A DNA stretch of 64,000 bases from Chamaelirium japonicum (taxonomy: Eukaryota > Streptophyta > Magnoliopsida > Liliales > Melanthiaceae), in the NCBI GenBank assembly GCA_947650365.1, contig OX393557.1:33926241-33990240 (forward strand), written 5' to 3'. The notes beneath the pieces are model-generated. The model was not told where the DNA came from. It saw nothing but the letters and a program-made list of their open reading frames with translations, and searched no databases. Positions 1-9,929 of this stretch are shown piece after piece; within the stretch, counting starts at the first letter, position 1; the number at the start of each line of letters is the position of its first letter. The translations under genes were made by a program, and so were the position numbers.

Positions 1-2
1 AC

Positions 3-1112
3 TTCACACAAAAATTTCGCAATGGGTATGCAGCCTTCTCCGGATGATATCTCGACAATGAGGTAATTATACTGGCATTCCAAAATGCCCTCAGGTTCGA
101 TCTGTACATCTACAACGACTTCATTTGCAACCCTCTGCCTTCTCTCGGCTCAATGTTCGATCGAATCCAAAGAGAGATTAAGGTCGAAGATGATCAGATC
201 GCCCGGAAGGGATGTGAAACCAGAAGGCGACCTACTGAAAGGGAAGCACCCAAGCATACCGCCAAAGCCCACAATGCAGAAGTACTAGCACCTCCGCCAG
301 CCAAGCGACCAAGAGAAGAAGATCGTAGATCACCGCCGAAGAAAATAGTATTCACTGATTGGACTCTCCCTACCGTGCAAATTCTCGACCAGATCCAGCA
401 CAAGGAATTTCATCGATGGTCGAACCCTCTGCAACCTGATACTAAACCCACTACCGACAAATCCGTCTACTGCGACTTCCATCGCAGCTATGGTCATCCA
501 ACAAGTCGATGCTTCCGACTAAAGTATTACTTAGAAGATCTCCTGCGTGAAGGCCATCTCTGGGAGTTCGTCAAGAGCGGGCACGACCAACGCCCACCTT
601 CCTCATCAAAAGGGAAGGAAGCTTGTTGGGTCCATCGTATCTTGATCAACTCATCGCCAGTCATTGTACGAGCTAACATCTTCGGCATTCATAGAGCATT
701 GTATCATCAAATTCTGACCAAGAAGGAAGTCGATCGGCAGGTTCGATGCATTTTCAACGTTCGCTCTGCAGCAAACAAGGAAGATACTTGGATCGAGAAG
801 CCAGTCAAGGGCTTGTCATGGCCATCAATCGTTTTCAGCGACTCCGATCTCCAAGGAGTGCATATACCACATGGTAATCCCCTAGTCCTACGGCTCATCA
901 TCGACAGGAGTACCATTAACCGTATCCTTATCGACACCGGCAGCTTTATCGATATTATGTTCTCAGATTGCTTTAAGCATCTGGGACATAAGTACTCTAG
1001 CCTGGACGTTGTCCCTATGGTCATTACCGGCTTCAACGGTGAGCAGAGCATAACAATGGGCAAATCTCGATTCACCCTCGATCTCAGCAGAGAGACTCAA
1101 GTCTCTGTGTAA
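3..1112 (+). pseudogene. gag-pro: Tat gag C-terminus plus aspartic protease (partial, broken)
   Basis: Frame 3 is gag-like from the left edge, with a stop at 45-47, then open to the TAA at 1,110-1,112. Capsid-like residues come first, then a basic linker. A zinc-knuckle-like C-x2-H-x4-GH-x4-C stretch follows at about 471-516, in the form usual for this lineage. The protease active-site triplet D-T-G is encoded at 933-941. The N-terminal half of gag lies to the left of the window. In the intact family this region makes the capsid/nucleocapsid and the enzyme that cuts the polyprotein. Protease, linker and RT continue in the same frame past the stop, so one gag-pro-pol frame is likely ancestral. 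No true start codon is visible; the ATG at 153 is internal. Confidence 0.85.
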
Positions 1113-2330
1113 TTTGCCATTATTGAAGGTACTTCCAATTAGAATATCATCCTCGGACGACCTTTCCTTTATCAAATCAATGCTATATTCTCCTCGTGCT
1201 ATCAACTTCTCAAATTCGCAACCAGGGAGGGCATAATCTGTATCCGAGGTGATCAACAAGCTGGACGATCTTGTGAAGTCGCCACAGCAAAGACAGATCA
1301 CCGAGTAAATCTGGCTCCACCGAAGCGTGCAAGAGAAGAAGCTGGCCCTTCCTCGAGCTAGCAACCAAAGAAGCCCCCACTGGCAGAACCTTCAGCTGTC
1401 GAGTAGGAATCTTCCCCTTCAATCGAAGAGATCACCCGAGTAAACATTGGCAGTGGTGATCCCCTTCGAGAGACATTCATTGGTACCAATCTCAGTGACA
1501 CAGAAGCGCGAGACAGGGTATCCTTCCTTCAGTCTAATATCGACGTCTTCACTTGGTGTTTTGAAGATATGCCCAGGATCAATTCGGACGACGCATGCCA
1601 TCGACTTGCCATCAAAGAAGGAGCAAAACATGTCAAACAAAAGCTCTAGATAATTCACCCAAAGCGTTTGACAGCCATTTAAGGGGAGATCACCAAGTTA
1701 CTCACGGCAGGCTTCATCTGTGAAGTAGAGTACCCAACTTGGATCTCCAACATCATCGCGGTACCAAAGAAGAACGGGAAGATCAGGGTCTGCATCGACT
1801 TCACCAATCTCAACCAAGCTTGTCCTAAAGACCCATTCCCCATGCCAAGAATAGATAGACTTGTCGATGCCACTACTGGGCATGAGCTTCTGTCGTTCAT
1901 GGATGGATACTCTGGGTACAATCAAATTCCTCTATATTTTGACGATCAAGAGAAGACCTGCTTCGTGACAGATAAAGTCCTCTACTGCTAAAATGTTATG
2001 CCTTTTGACCTCAAAAATACTGGATCTAATAATCAGAGGTTAGTCACAAATATGTTCGAAGAGAAAATCGGTCGAAATGTCAAAGTCTACGTCGATGATC
2101 TTCTTACCAAGACCTTCAGTCAGGAGAACCATCTCTCCGATTTGGCAGAAGCATTCTAAGTCCTCTGAAATTATACATGAAGCTCAATCCAGTCAAGCGT
2201 GCCTTCGGAGTCCAATCAAGGAAATTCCGAGGTCACCTGGTGACTAGGAGAGGCATTGAAGCAAACCCCGATCAGATTTGAGCAATTCTTGAAATACCCT
2301 CACCCTCAAATCAGAAAGAAGTACAATACC
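1113..2330 (+). pseudogene. pol (RT): Ty3/gypsy reverse transcriptase (broken)
   Basis: This is the RNA/DNA-dependent DNA polymerase domain of the Tat element. In frame 3 it shows the usual linker, the proline-rich approach to RT, the conserved VPKKNGK and CPKDPFP blocks around 1,755-1,850, a SFMDGYSGYNQI block around 1,895-1,930, and the catalytic YVDD at 2,088-2,099. Stops interrupt the frame several times (for example near 1,650, 1,680 and 1,990), and the frame shifts to frame 2 around 2,165. It continues there with an LNP..K..FGV block at about 2,180. The length and block order fit a full-length RT domain, so the loss of function comes from point changes and not from a large deletion. Confidence 0.9.
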
Positions 2331-2777
2331 TCACAGGAAGATTAGCTGCTCTCAATCGATTTATCTCTAAATATTCCGACAAGTGCAAGCCACTCTTTAA
2401 TAAGTTGCGAAAGGTAGACACCTTCGGGTGGAATCCAACTTATGAGCAAGCCTTCCAGAACGTCAAGTACTATCTCGCCCGGGCTCCTATCCTAACGGCT
2501 CTATTATCGAAAGAAGACCTCTGACTCTATCTCGCTGTCACCGATCAAACCATTAGCACAGTTTTGGTCAGCAGAAGAGAAGGCATTGAGCACCCGTCTA
2601 CTACATCAGCTATACCCTTCTTCCGGTGGAAACTCGCTACTTGAAGATAGAGAAAGTCACATTGGCCTTGCTTACGGCATCGAGAAGACTCTGACCTTAC
2701 TTCGTTTCCACCCGATTACGGTCATCTCAAAGCATCCACTCAAAGACATCCTTGACATGGTAGGACGAGCTGGTTGA
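2331..2777 (+). pseudogene. pol (RH): Ty3/gypsy RNase H (first copy, frameshifted)
   Basis: This segment follows RT and holds the connection/RNase H region. Recognisable pieces are the F-x-W-N-x3-E-x-AF block at about 2,427-2,460, the P-I-L-T block near 2,485, and the HPITVIS...PL..IL block at about 2,710-2,755. The pieces sit in different frames, so at least two small indels have accumulated, plus a stop near 2,522. In an active element this domain removes the RNA strand of the RNA-DNA hybrid. Boundaries are approximate. Confidence 0.7.
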
Positions 2778-3400
2778 ATGACTAAATGGGTAATCGAGAT
2801 AAGCTCCCTCGGTATCCAGTTCGAACCTCAAGTTTCCGTCAAGGGGCAAACAATTGTAGACTTTTCAACCAACTTCCCCGTTGAGGATCTGATCACTCTA
2901 GAGAATGACGTCAAGATGCACCTCGATGATGGTGAAGAACTTCTTTTCAATTCTGGTCCTGAGACCATCAATCCAAACCCTGAGGTTCCTACAACTTTGT
3001 CAACTAGATGGAAGCTCTATACTGACGGAGCCTCAAGCGCTATTGGTTCGGGAATTGGGATAGTCTTGATATCCCCCGAACTCGATCATTTCCAAAAGGC
3101 TACTCTTCTTGGATTCAACGCTACCAACAATAAAGCTGAGTACGAAGCGCTTATTTCTGGACTGGAGATGACTGAAACCTTGGGGGTAGACCACATCACA
3201 ATTTATAGTGACTCCCAGCTAATAATCAGGTAGATCAATGGAGTCTACGAAGTGCAAGGAGAGATGATGCAGCACTATCTAACTCTGATGCAGCAATACA
3301 AGCAATGATTCCTGGACATTGAGTTTGTACAAATTCCAAAAGCTGAAAATTGAGAAGCAGATGCTCTGGCCAACACTGCTTCAGTACTTGGAGACTCCCT
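2778..3400 (+). pseudogene. pol (aRNH): Second (additional) RNase H domain of Tat element
   Basis: A well-preserved RNase H fold with all four acidic catalytic positions in one frame: D in YTDGAS (3,024-3,026), E in NNKAEYEAL (3,138-3,140), D in YSDSQL (3,210-3,212) and D in EADALA (3,360-3,362). Stops at 3,231, 3,306 and 3,351 break it. An extra RNase H between RNase H and integrase is a known mark of the Tat lineage, resembling plant cellular RNase H. It sits directly downstream of the first, more decayed RNase H and upstream of integrase. Confidence 0.85.
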
Positions 3401-3589
3401 TGGCGAAAGGTGAGTTCAAATCGACTATCAATAGTCACCCAAAACGGCCATCGAATAGCAAATCATTGCCATAACTAAAGACTCTAGGGATTGGAGACAG
3501 CCAGCTTTCCCTCTTGTCTTGGCAGATGTACCGACAGATTGGAGACAATCATTCTTCGGCTTCTTCAAACTAGGCAAAATGCCGAAAGA

Positions 3590-4774
3590 TTTGATTCAAG
3601 CTAAGATACTTCGATGAAAGCTTCCATTCTATAGCCTCCGAGAGAAAGATCTCTACTTCAAATCACATGGAGGGACACTTCTCAAATATGTTGGTCCTGG
3701 GCAAACAGAAGAGATCCTAACCGAAATCTATTTCGGAGCTTGTGGCAATCACTCTGGCGGATGATCACTCAAAGCCAAAGTCAAACTTCAAGGTTATTAC
3801 TGGCCAACTATGGCGAAAGACGCAAGGCGGTTCATTCAAAGATGTGATCCCTGCCAAAGACACACCCAAGCGATCTATCTCCCGGCGGACGAACTACATC
3901 CCTTAACAAGTCCCTGGCCTTTCCATCAGTGAGGTTGGACTTCCTTGGTCCGTTTCGTCCATCACCAAGCAAGAAGAAGTACCTATTGTTGGCAACTGAC
4001 TACTTCACCAAGTGGGTTGAAGCTGTGCCACTCTTTCGAGAGATAAACGATGAGGTTATCAAATTCATCAGGCACAATATCTTCTCCAGATTTGCCAAAC
4101 CTCAAGTTCTTATTACTGACAATAGAGCTCAATTTGATTCAGATAAATTTTGAGAGTTTTGCATGAACTATGGAATCAAACTTTTCTACTCTACTCCGAC
4201 GTATCCGCAATGCAACGGACAAGCCGAAGCTTCCAATAGAGCAATCATCGGTCTGCTCAAAAAGAAATTGGGAGACAAGAAGGGGTCATGGGAGAAAGTC
4301 CTACCAGAGGTCCTATGGGGCTATCGAACTACTCCACGATGATCGACTAGATTTTTGCCTTTCCGCCTAACTTACGGGTCAGAAGTAATTCTTTCAACCG
4401 AGACTCTCTCCCCAACTGTGAAGACTAAAGTGATCGAAGAAGAAATAAATAACGAGCTATGTATCTATGATCTTAACTTCTCAGAAGAGCTACGTAACCA
4501 GACAGTTGTTTGTGTCGCCAACTATCAACAGAAGATCAAGCAGGCCTACGATCGAAAAGTTAAAAGAAGACAGTTCCACATTGGAGATCTAGTCCTCAGA
4601 GCGAATTTTTCTAATACAAGGGAACGTGGCAGCGGGAAGCTAGCTCCCAACTAGGAAGGACCCTACATCATCGAATCCATCGGGGGTAAAGGATACTATC
4701 ACCTAATCTCGCCAAAAGGATATAGGTCAACAAGAGCGTGGAATGTCAAGTATCTCAAAATATTCTATCCCTGA
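3590..4774 (+). pseudogene. pol (INT): Ty3/gypsy integrase (broken)
   Basis: The N-terminal zinc-binding part includes GNHSGG near 3,745 and a C-x2-C pair near 3,845. The catalytic core has D at 3,998-4,000, D at 4,118-4,120 and E at 4,226-4,228, with exactly 35 residues between the last two, the standard DD35E spacing. A C-terminal domain follows, ending at the TGA at 4,772-4,774. Frame changes from 3 to 2 near 3,930, and in-frame stops occur at 4,151, near 4,340 and near 4,652. No chromodomain is visible, as expected for Tat. The enzyme would join element cDNA to the host chromosome. Confidence 0.85.
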
Positions 4775-4855
4775 TGTAAAACATGTACTGAAAGAATATT
4801 TGTTTCGATTTCAATCTTGTTTATTTCAATTCTATAAAATTTGCATAATCGCATA

Positions 4856-5250
4856 TAGTTTAGATGTTGTGAGACAGCACAACACTTAACTGACAAATCA
4901 ACTAATAGTTTGGGTGTTTGTGTTGCGATACAACCCCTTACAGGCAGAAATAAATAGTTTAGGTATTGTGAGACAGCTCAACACTTAACTGACAAATTGA
5001 CTAATAGTTTGGGTGTTTGTGTTATGATACAACCCCTTACAGGCAGAAAATATATAGCTTAGGTATTGTGAGACAGCACAACACCTAACTGACAAATCGA
5101 CTAATAGTTTGGGTGTTTGTGGATTGACCAACCCCATACAGACAGAAATAAATAGTTTAAACGTTATGAGACAGCACAATTTTTAACTAACAGATTGATT
5201 GATAGTTTGGGCATTTGTGTTGTGACACAACCTTTTACACTATCGATCAT
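4856..5250 (+). repeat. About 99-bp tandem repeat, four units
   Basis: Units begin with a tagttt/tagctt motif at 4,856, 4,955, 5,055 and 5,153, a spacing of 98-100 bp. Each unit has a 'gtgagacagcacaac' part, then 'aatagtttgggtgtttgtg', then an 'aaccccttacaggcag' part. It lies between the integrase stop and the 3' end of the antisense gene, in the 3' untranslated part of the Tat element. No coding capacity is evident. Confidence 0.85.
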
Positions 5251-5322
5251 TTGATACAAGTTAATGACATTCCATTCAAAACATTCAGCATAGAGAGAAA
5301 GTTCATTCAAAAAGAGAAGTAT

Positions 5323-5328
5323 TTTATT
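5323..5328 (-). terminator. AATAAA poly(A) signal of antisense gene
   Basis: The - strand reads AATAAA 36 nt downstream of the stop codon of the antisense gene (5,364-5,366). The position is right for plant-type 3' end formation of that gene. Confidence 0.5.
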
Positions 5329-5861
5329 TCATTCAAAAATGCAAGTACAATGACAAAGATACATCAAGACTTCTCGACACTGGATGCCTTAGACCTATCT
5401 CCGTGAGCCTTGGTAATGACCGACGTCTTTGAAGACTGAGCGCCTCCGCCATGAGCCAGCCTGAAGGCTTCCACGGCCTTTTCAGCTGTCGACTTGAAGC
5501 TAGCCAAGTCGACATTTAGCTGTTCAATCTCCAGCGTGTGGGCCTCCTCTTTGGCTGCAAGCTCCGCCTTCAGCCTCTTTATCTCCTCAAGGCGTTGATA
5601 GGTAATATTCTCCACTTTGAAGAACTTGTTCTTGAGGTCATGGTCCTCCTTATTCAAGCTCGTGTATGAAGCCTCCAAGTTCTTCTTCAAATACTCCTCG
5701 TTGCGAACAGACTGCTGACTCGAGGATAAAGCTGCAGCCAGCTTCTCCCTCTCGTTATTAGCCTCCTCCAAGAGGGCATTCAGGCACATGATCTCGGTGG
5801 AAGCCTCCCACTCACTGGCCTTCTTGAATAACTGATTGTTTAATTTCAGTGCGGCAAACAC

Positions 5862-5937
5862 CTGCATGACAATAAGAACAAGTTAGAAATACCAGATAAA
5901 AATACTACAACTTAAGGAAAAGATTGAAGCTACTTAC
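5862..5937 (-). other. Intron in antisense gene (76 nt)
   Basis: On the - strand the sequence reads GTAAGT at the donor (5,937-5,932) and a T-rich tract ending TGCAG at the acceptor (to 5,862). Removing it joins the ...RLEVI and VFAALKLNN... segments in one frame. The ATG just inside the intron end, which would open a shorter ORF, is then intronic. Confidence 0.65.
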
Positions 5938-6052
5938 TATCACTTCTAGCCTAGTGGAAGCTTCTTCGAGGGTCACTTCAATGCCCCCGTTGGGTGGTTG
6001 ATGTCAACCTCGCCTAACTCTCGCAGCACTGGCTGTGGACTGCCAGGAGCAC

Positions 6053-6129
6053 CTACAAATGCGAAATTCAAAGTTAAAACATATCCGATATTCAATCCGA
6101 ACGAGAGGAAGCTAAGGGATTGAACTTAC
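6053..6129 (-). other. Intron in antisense gene (77 nt)
   Basis: On the - strand the donor is GTAAGT (6,129-6,124) and the acceptor TTTGTAG (to 6,053). The flanking segments are protein-like: a Lys/Pro/Gly-rich stretch before it and a GAPGSPQ... stretch after it. Size and AT content match the neighbouring 76-nt intron. Confidence 0.6.
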
Positions 6130-8193
6130 CCCTACCAGTAGAGTCTCCGTAATGGGGTTAGGCAGGCCCCTTCCCTCGATCAGTTCCTTTTCCCTTGGGG
6201 GTAGGAGTTTTCACGGTAGGAATCAGGATCGGGGCCTGCACAGGCACCTATTCCTCTTGCCCCTTATCTCTCTTTGGTTCGGGAGAAAGGACTTTAGGAG
6301 GAACTTCGGGAGGAGACGAATCTCCCCCTCGCCATAAACTCCTTCAGCCCCCTGAAGGAAGGATGACATCAGGGCAGCGACTTCAGCTGCCACCTTGGCC
6401 GCGCCATCTTGTGGCACCAGCCTTGGCCTTTCAGTATCTGCCCCTCCACTCACAGAAGCCTACGAGGCCTCACTTTGCTGGATGCCCTTGGGCGGCACCT
6501 GCGTGATCGGCGTCGGGTTGTAGACCACGTCGCTCCCTGAATATTTGATCCTGATGCGCATGGGGCGCTTCAGGGTCTCAAAGTGATAGACGTCGGTGCC
6601 TTCTTGCCATCGTCCATCGTATCTATATGGACCTTAGCCTCATCAATTAGAGGGACTTGGACAGCTCCAGGCGGGGTGGGGGGTACATCTTCCCGACCTT
6701 TGGCCCTCTCCTCTTTGCCTCCTCCTTCTTCACCTTCCCCTTCCTCCTTACTCCCTTCCTCCTCTTTATCCTCATCCTCTTCTTCTTCTTCACCTTCTCC
6801 CTCCTCCTCACTCTCTTCCCCTCCTTTTTTGCCTCCTTCTTCTTCCACCTCTTTTTCTTCTTCTTCTCTATTCTTTTCTTCCTCTCTCTTCTTTTTATCC
6901 TCCTCCTTCACCACCTTCTCTTCCTTCGCCACCCTCCTCTTCTTGATCTGGCCCCGCTTAGTCATGACCAACTTCTTCTCGCCGGGCACGACACGCTTCC
7001 TCTTGCCATATACCTTCTTCTCGACCTGCACATATCGCACAATCATACCGGTATCGAGGTCCTCCTCATAATCAGAGTACAAAGTATCGTTATCTTCGTA
7101 CCTCACCAGCAAGTGATGCATCAGATTGGCATTGCCGTGGCGGACCAAGTAGTTCGCAAATTGCTTCCATGACCTTGTCCCATATGTCAGCTCCAGGAAC
7201 ATGTTGTCGATCGCTCTAACACGATTGGAAGGCCAGCACCGATCACCTCCTGGCCCATAACTCTCGACCTCCTTATGCACTTGGCTTCGAGGAGTCTCAG
7301 GGACAGAGAAATGAGTCCATGCACCAGAAACGGATATGGGCCAGTCCGTGTAGAGCTTGTCGGAGGGGACTGTATCGGTGATGGGGTGAAAGGTAGAAAT
7401 GCCATGCAGGTTGAAGAAGGGGCTGTCTTTCCTCGAAACCCACTTGTAGTGGTAGAATAAATACCCTAACTCGATTAGGGCTTGCTCGCCCTCGGGGATG
7501 CTGGAGTAGCAGGCTCTAAGCTTCTCCTAGTGATCGGACTCCACTCGACAGAAGGCATAGATTATCCTCCGTGCGTTTCCCGTCAGCTATCCAGGGCAAA
7601 GCCAAGACGTATTCAGCAGTCGTGCCATAAATGACAGAAGGGGAAGACGCAGCCCGTAGTTGAGTAGCCTAATCGTCATGATCATGCCCATGATTCTCCT
7701 TGCTGGCCACCTCCGTATAGACAGATTGGCTGTCGATGCGAGGGCTAGATGATGGACTCCTTCAGTGAAGCATGAGAGCAACTTCTCCCATTTTGCCCTC
7801 TTCACGTCGGTGATCTTCTTGCCCATGCCATATTCAAAGATAGATTCCTCAGACAACGGCTTTAGCAGCCCTAGAACAAATCCGGCTTTGGGGATGTGCT
7901 CCGGTTTGGAGGGCGTAGAGGCTAATCCCACACCAAGATGCCTCTTTCCAAGGACACCGAGACTGCCTTTGCCCTTGCCTTTGCCTGCAATCTTAGGCGA
8001 CAATGGCTTAGCAGTGGCCTTGTCCTTCTTCGACTGCCTCATCTTCGGAGGAACGATATTCTGGTGCAGCTTGCAGATGCCATCGCAATCGAACGAGAGA
8101 ATGAAAGAAGCATAAAGCAAAGGATTCGGGAGGAAATGCATAAGACTCTGAAAAAAATTTGACAGAGCGAGTGAAAAATAACTCTAGGACAAG

Positions 8194-8200
8194 ATTTATA
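8194..8200 (-). promoter_or_regulatory. TATA box of antisense gene
   Basis: The - strand reads CTTATAAATC here, about 53 nt upstream of the first ATG (8,141). This would place transcription start around 8,165. It is independent of the LTR promoter and points the opposite way. Confidence 0.45.
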
Positions 8201-8239
8201 AGACCCAAAGAATTTTGGCAGGAAAGCCCATGTGACATG

Positions 8240-8330
8240 TGGCGCCACCAGACTAGCTAACAGGCGAAGCGTCAGGCCAGGCGAAGCGTCGAACCAGATG
8301 AAACATCGAACCAGGCAAACACTCCATCAA
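8240..8330. other. Spacer with short 'ggcgaagcgtc' direct repeats
   Basis: Between the antisense promoter and the minisatellite, short copies of a 'caggcgaagcgtc' motif recur (about 8,261, 8,279 and diverged copies to 8,320). No gene is seen. Confidence 0.5.
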
Positions 8331-9420
8331 AAGACTTCGCCCCATCGACAGGCAGACGATCTAGCGATTTTCCAAAGGATCAGGCAAAAAACTTGATTTT
8401 TTGCCCGATCACCCGAAGTTCCACCAGTTGAAATTGACCGATCGGATAATTTTGACCGATAGCCGAAAAGACTTCGCCCAATCAACAGGCGGAAGATCGG
8501 GCGATTTTTCAAAGGATCGGGCAAAAAACTTGGTTTTTTGCCCGATCGCCCAAAGTTCCATCGGTTGAAATTGACCAATCGAACAATTTTGACCGATCGA
8601 ATAATTTTGACCGATCGAACAATTTTGACCGATGGCCCAAAAGACTTTGCCTAATCGATAGGCAGACGATCGGGTGATTTTTCAAAGGATCGGGCAAATA
8701 ACTTAATTGGTTTTTTTCCTGATCGCCCAAAGTTCTACCTGTTGAAATTAATCGATCGGATAATTTTGACCGATGACCCAAAAGACTTTGCCCAATCGAC
8801 AGGCAACGATCGGGCGATTTTTCAAAGGATTGGGCAGAAAACTTGGTTTTTGGCTCGATCGCCCAAAGTTCCATCGGTTGAAATTGACCGATCGGACATT
8901 TTTGACCGATCGAATAATTTTGACCGATAGCCCAAAAGACTTCGCCCAATCGACAGGCAGACGATTGGGCGATTTTCCAAAGGATCGGGCAAAAAATATG
9001 GTTTTTTGCCCGATCGCCTAAAGTTTCACCGGTTGAAATTGACCGATCAAATAATTTTGACCGATCGGATAATTTTGACTGATGACCCAAAAGACTTCGC
9101 CCAATCAACAGGCAGACGATCGGGTGATTTTTCAAAGGATCGGGCAAAAAACATAGTTTTTTACCCGATCGCCCAAAGTTCCACCGGTTGAAATTGACTG
9201 ATCGGATAATTTTGATCGATGGCCAAAAAAGACTTTGCCCAATCGACAGGCAGACGATCGGGCAATTTTTCAATAGGGTCGGGCAAAAAATATACCTTTT
9301 TTCCTGATAATATCGAGCTCCACTGGTTGGAATTGACCGATCGGGCAATTTTGACCGATCGAACAATTTTGACCGATCGGACACTTTTGATCGATCGGAC
9401 GAATTTGTTCAAACGGACAA
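8325..9420. repeat. Composite minisatellite, 137-171-bp units with 18-bp subrepeats
   Basis: The 'aaaagactt(c/t)gccc' motif recurs near 8,330, 8,467, 8,638, 8,779, 8,935, 9,089 and 9,228. Each unit has a gatcgggcgattttt part, an inverted-repeat core and a 'ccatcggttgaaatt' part. It then has one to three copies of an 18-bp subrepeat (gaccgatcggacaatttt). Unit length varies mainly with the number of 18-bp subrepeats. It lies between the antisense gene's promoter and the PPT of the Tat element. Long reading frames through it (291 codons on the - strand) are only translations of the repeat. Confidence 0.9.
8515..8547. repeat. Perfect hairpin, 15-bp arms, 3-nt loop
   Basis: Left arm gatcgggcaaaaaac, loop ttg, right arm gttttttgcccgatc. 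The same structure, with a few mismatches, recurs in other units of the minisatellite (for example near 8,380 and 8,985). Confidence 0.85.
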
Positions 9421-9544
9421 GTTGGCCGCTGATGTCTCACCATTCAGTATTGCTTAACAAGAACTCTATGATACTAACTCATCGCAGGGGGTTTGAATTT
9501 TGCACCTGGGTTCCATGTCATCCAGATCTGCCTCTAGCTAACAT

Positions 9545-9552
9545 GGAGGGGA
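9545..9552 (+). promoter_or_regulatory. Polypurine tract of Tat element
   Basis: GGAGGGGA lies 4 nt before the inferred LTR start at 9,557. It would prime plus-strand DNA synthesis. The tract is short, so the call rests mainly on its position. Confidence 0.55.
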
Positions 9553-9586
9553 TAACTGTAGGTGCAAATTTTGGCCAATGCCCCGC

Positions 9587-9860
9587 AACGGGACCCACCA
9601 GCCCTGTCTAGGGTCCACCAGACGACAACGGGACCCACCAACCTTGCCTGGGGGTCCACGAAGATGACAACGGGACCCACCGGCCTTGACTGGGGGTCCA
9701 CAAAGATGACAACGGGACCCACCAGCCCAGCTTGGGGCTAGCTCCACAAAGATGACAGCGGGACCCACCAACCCTGCTTGGGGATCCACAAATACGACAA
9801 ACGGACACACCTACCCTGCCTGGGGGTCCATGAAGAGGACAACGGAACCCACCAACTATT
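9587..9860. repeat. About 42-bp minisatellite in U3 of the LTR
   Basis: The motif 'acaacgggacccacca' recurs about every 41-47 bp (near 9,587, 9,628, 9,670, 9,712, 9,759, 9,800 and 9,841), each followed by a 'tgcctgggggtccac' part. It lies immediately upstream of the TATA box. - strand ORFs of 62-90 codons across it are repeat translations. Confidence 0.85.
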
Positions 9861-9920
9861 ATCTGGGTCCAGACAACAGGTGTAGAAACCGCCTTCTACC
9901 CCGATTTCTGTTCCAAAACT

Positions 9921-9929
9921 CTATAAATA
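9921..9929 (+). promoter_or_regulatory. TATA box in Tat LTR
   Basis: CTATAAATA, about 365 bp into the LTR and just downstream of the 42-bp repeats, is the likely core promoter for the element's genomic RNA. Confidence 0.6.

Larger units (their letters stand above)
5364..8141 (-). pseudogene. Antisense cargo gene of Tat element, multi-exon, frameshifted
   Basis: Coherent protein-like sequence runs on the - strand opposite to gag-pol. Part 1 (8,141-7,587) is basic and Gly/Lys-rich, then a globular stretch with a W-P-A-R-R block. Part 2 (about 7,527-6,570) is open in one frame; it has a globular region with many aromatic residues, then a KRKR-type basic patch, then a long Glu/Lys-rich tract (about 7,000-6,650). 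Part 3 (6,560-6,130) continues in shifted frames and is Pro/Lys-rich. Parts 4 and 5 (6,052-5,938 and 5,861-5,364) follow two short introns; the last exon encodes about 165 residues of likely coiled coil with heptad Leu/Glu/Lys pattern. Frameshifts near 7,600, 6,570, 6,300 and 5,975 and a stop near 7,530 make it a pseudogene. The first Met is uncertain (8,141 or about 8,045). Antisense ORFs at this place are known in Tat elements such as Grande; function unknown. A TATA box and a poly(A) signal flank it. Confidence 0.7.

Noticed and set aside
6583..7172. Two + strand ORFs (162 and 171 codons), Ser/Pro/Phe/Leu-rich
   Set aside because: They are the complements of the Glu/Lys-rich antisense exon; composition alone keeps them open.
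8231..8250. Alternative start of the Tat 3' LTR at a TGTGACATG motif
   Set aside because: There is no purine tract before it and no inverted match with the CCTACA end, whereas 9,557 has both.
8509..9384. 291-codon - strand ORF
   Set aside because: It is a translation of the minisatellite; the peptide repeats with the DNA unit and shows no domain.
9534..9810. Three overlapping - strand ORFs in the Tat LTR
   Set aside because: Repeat translations of the 42-bp units.
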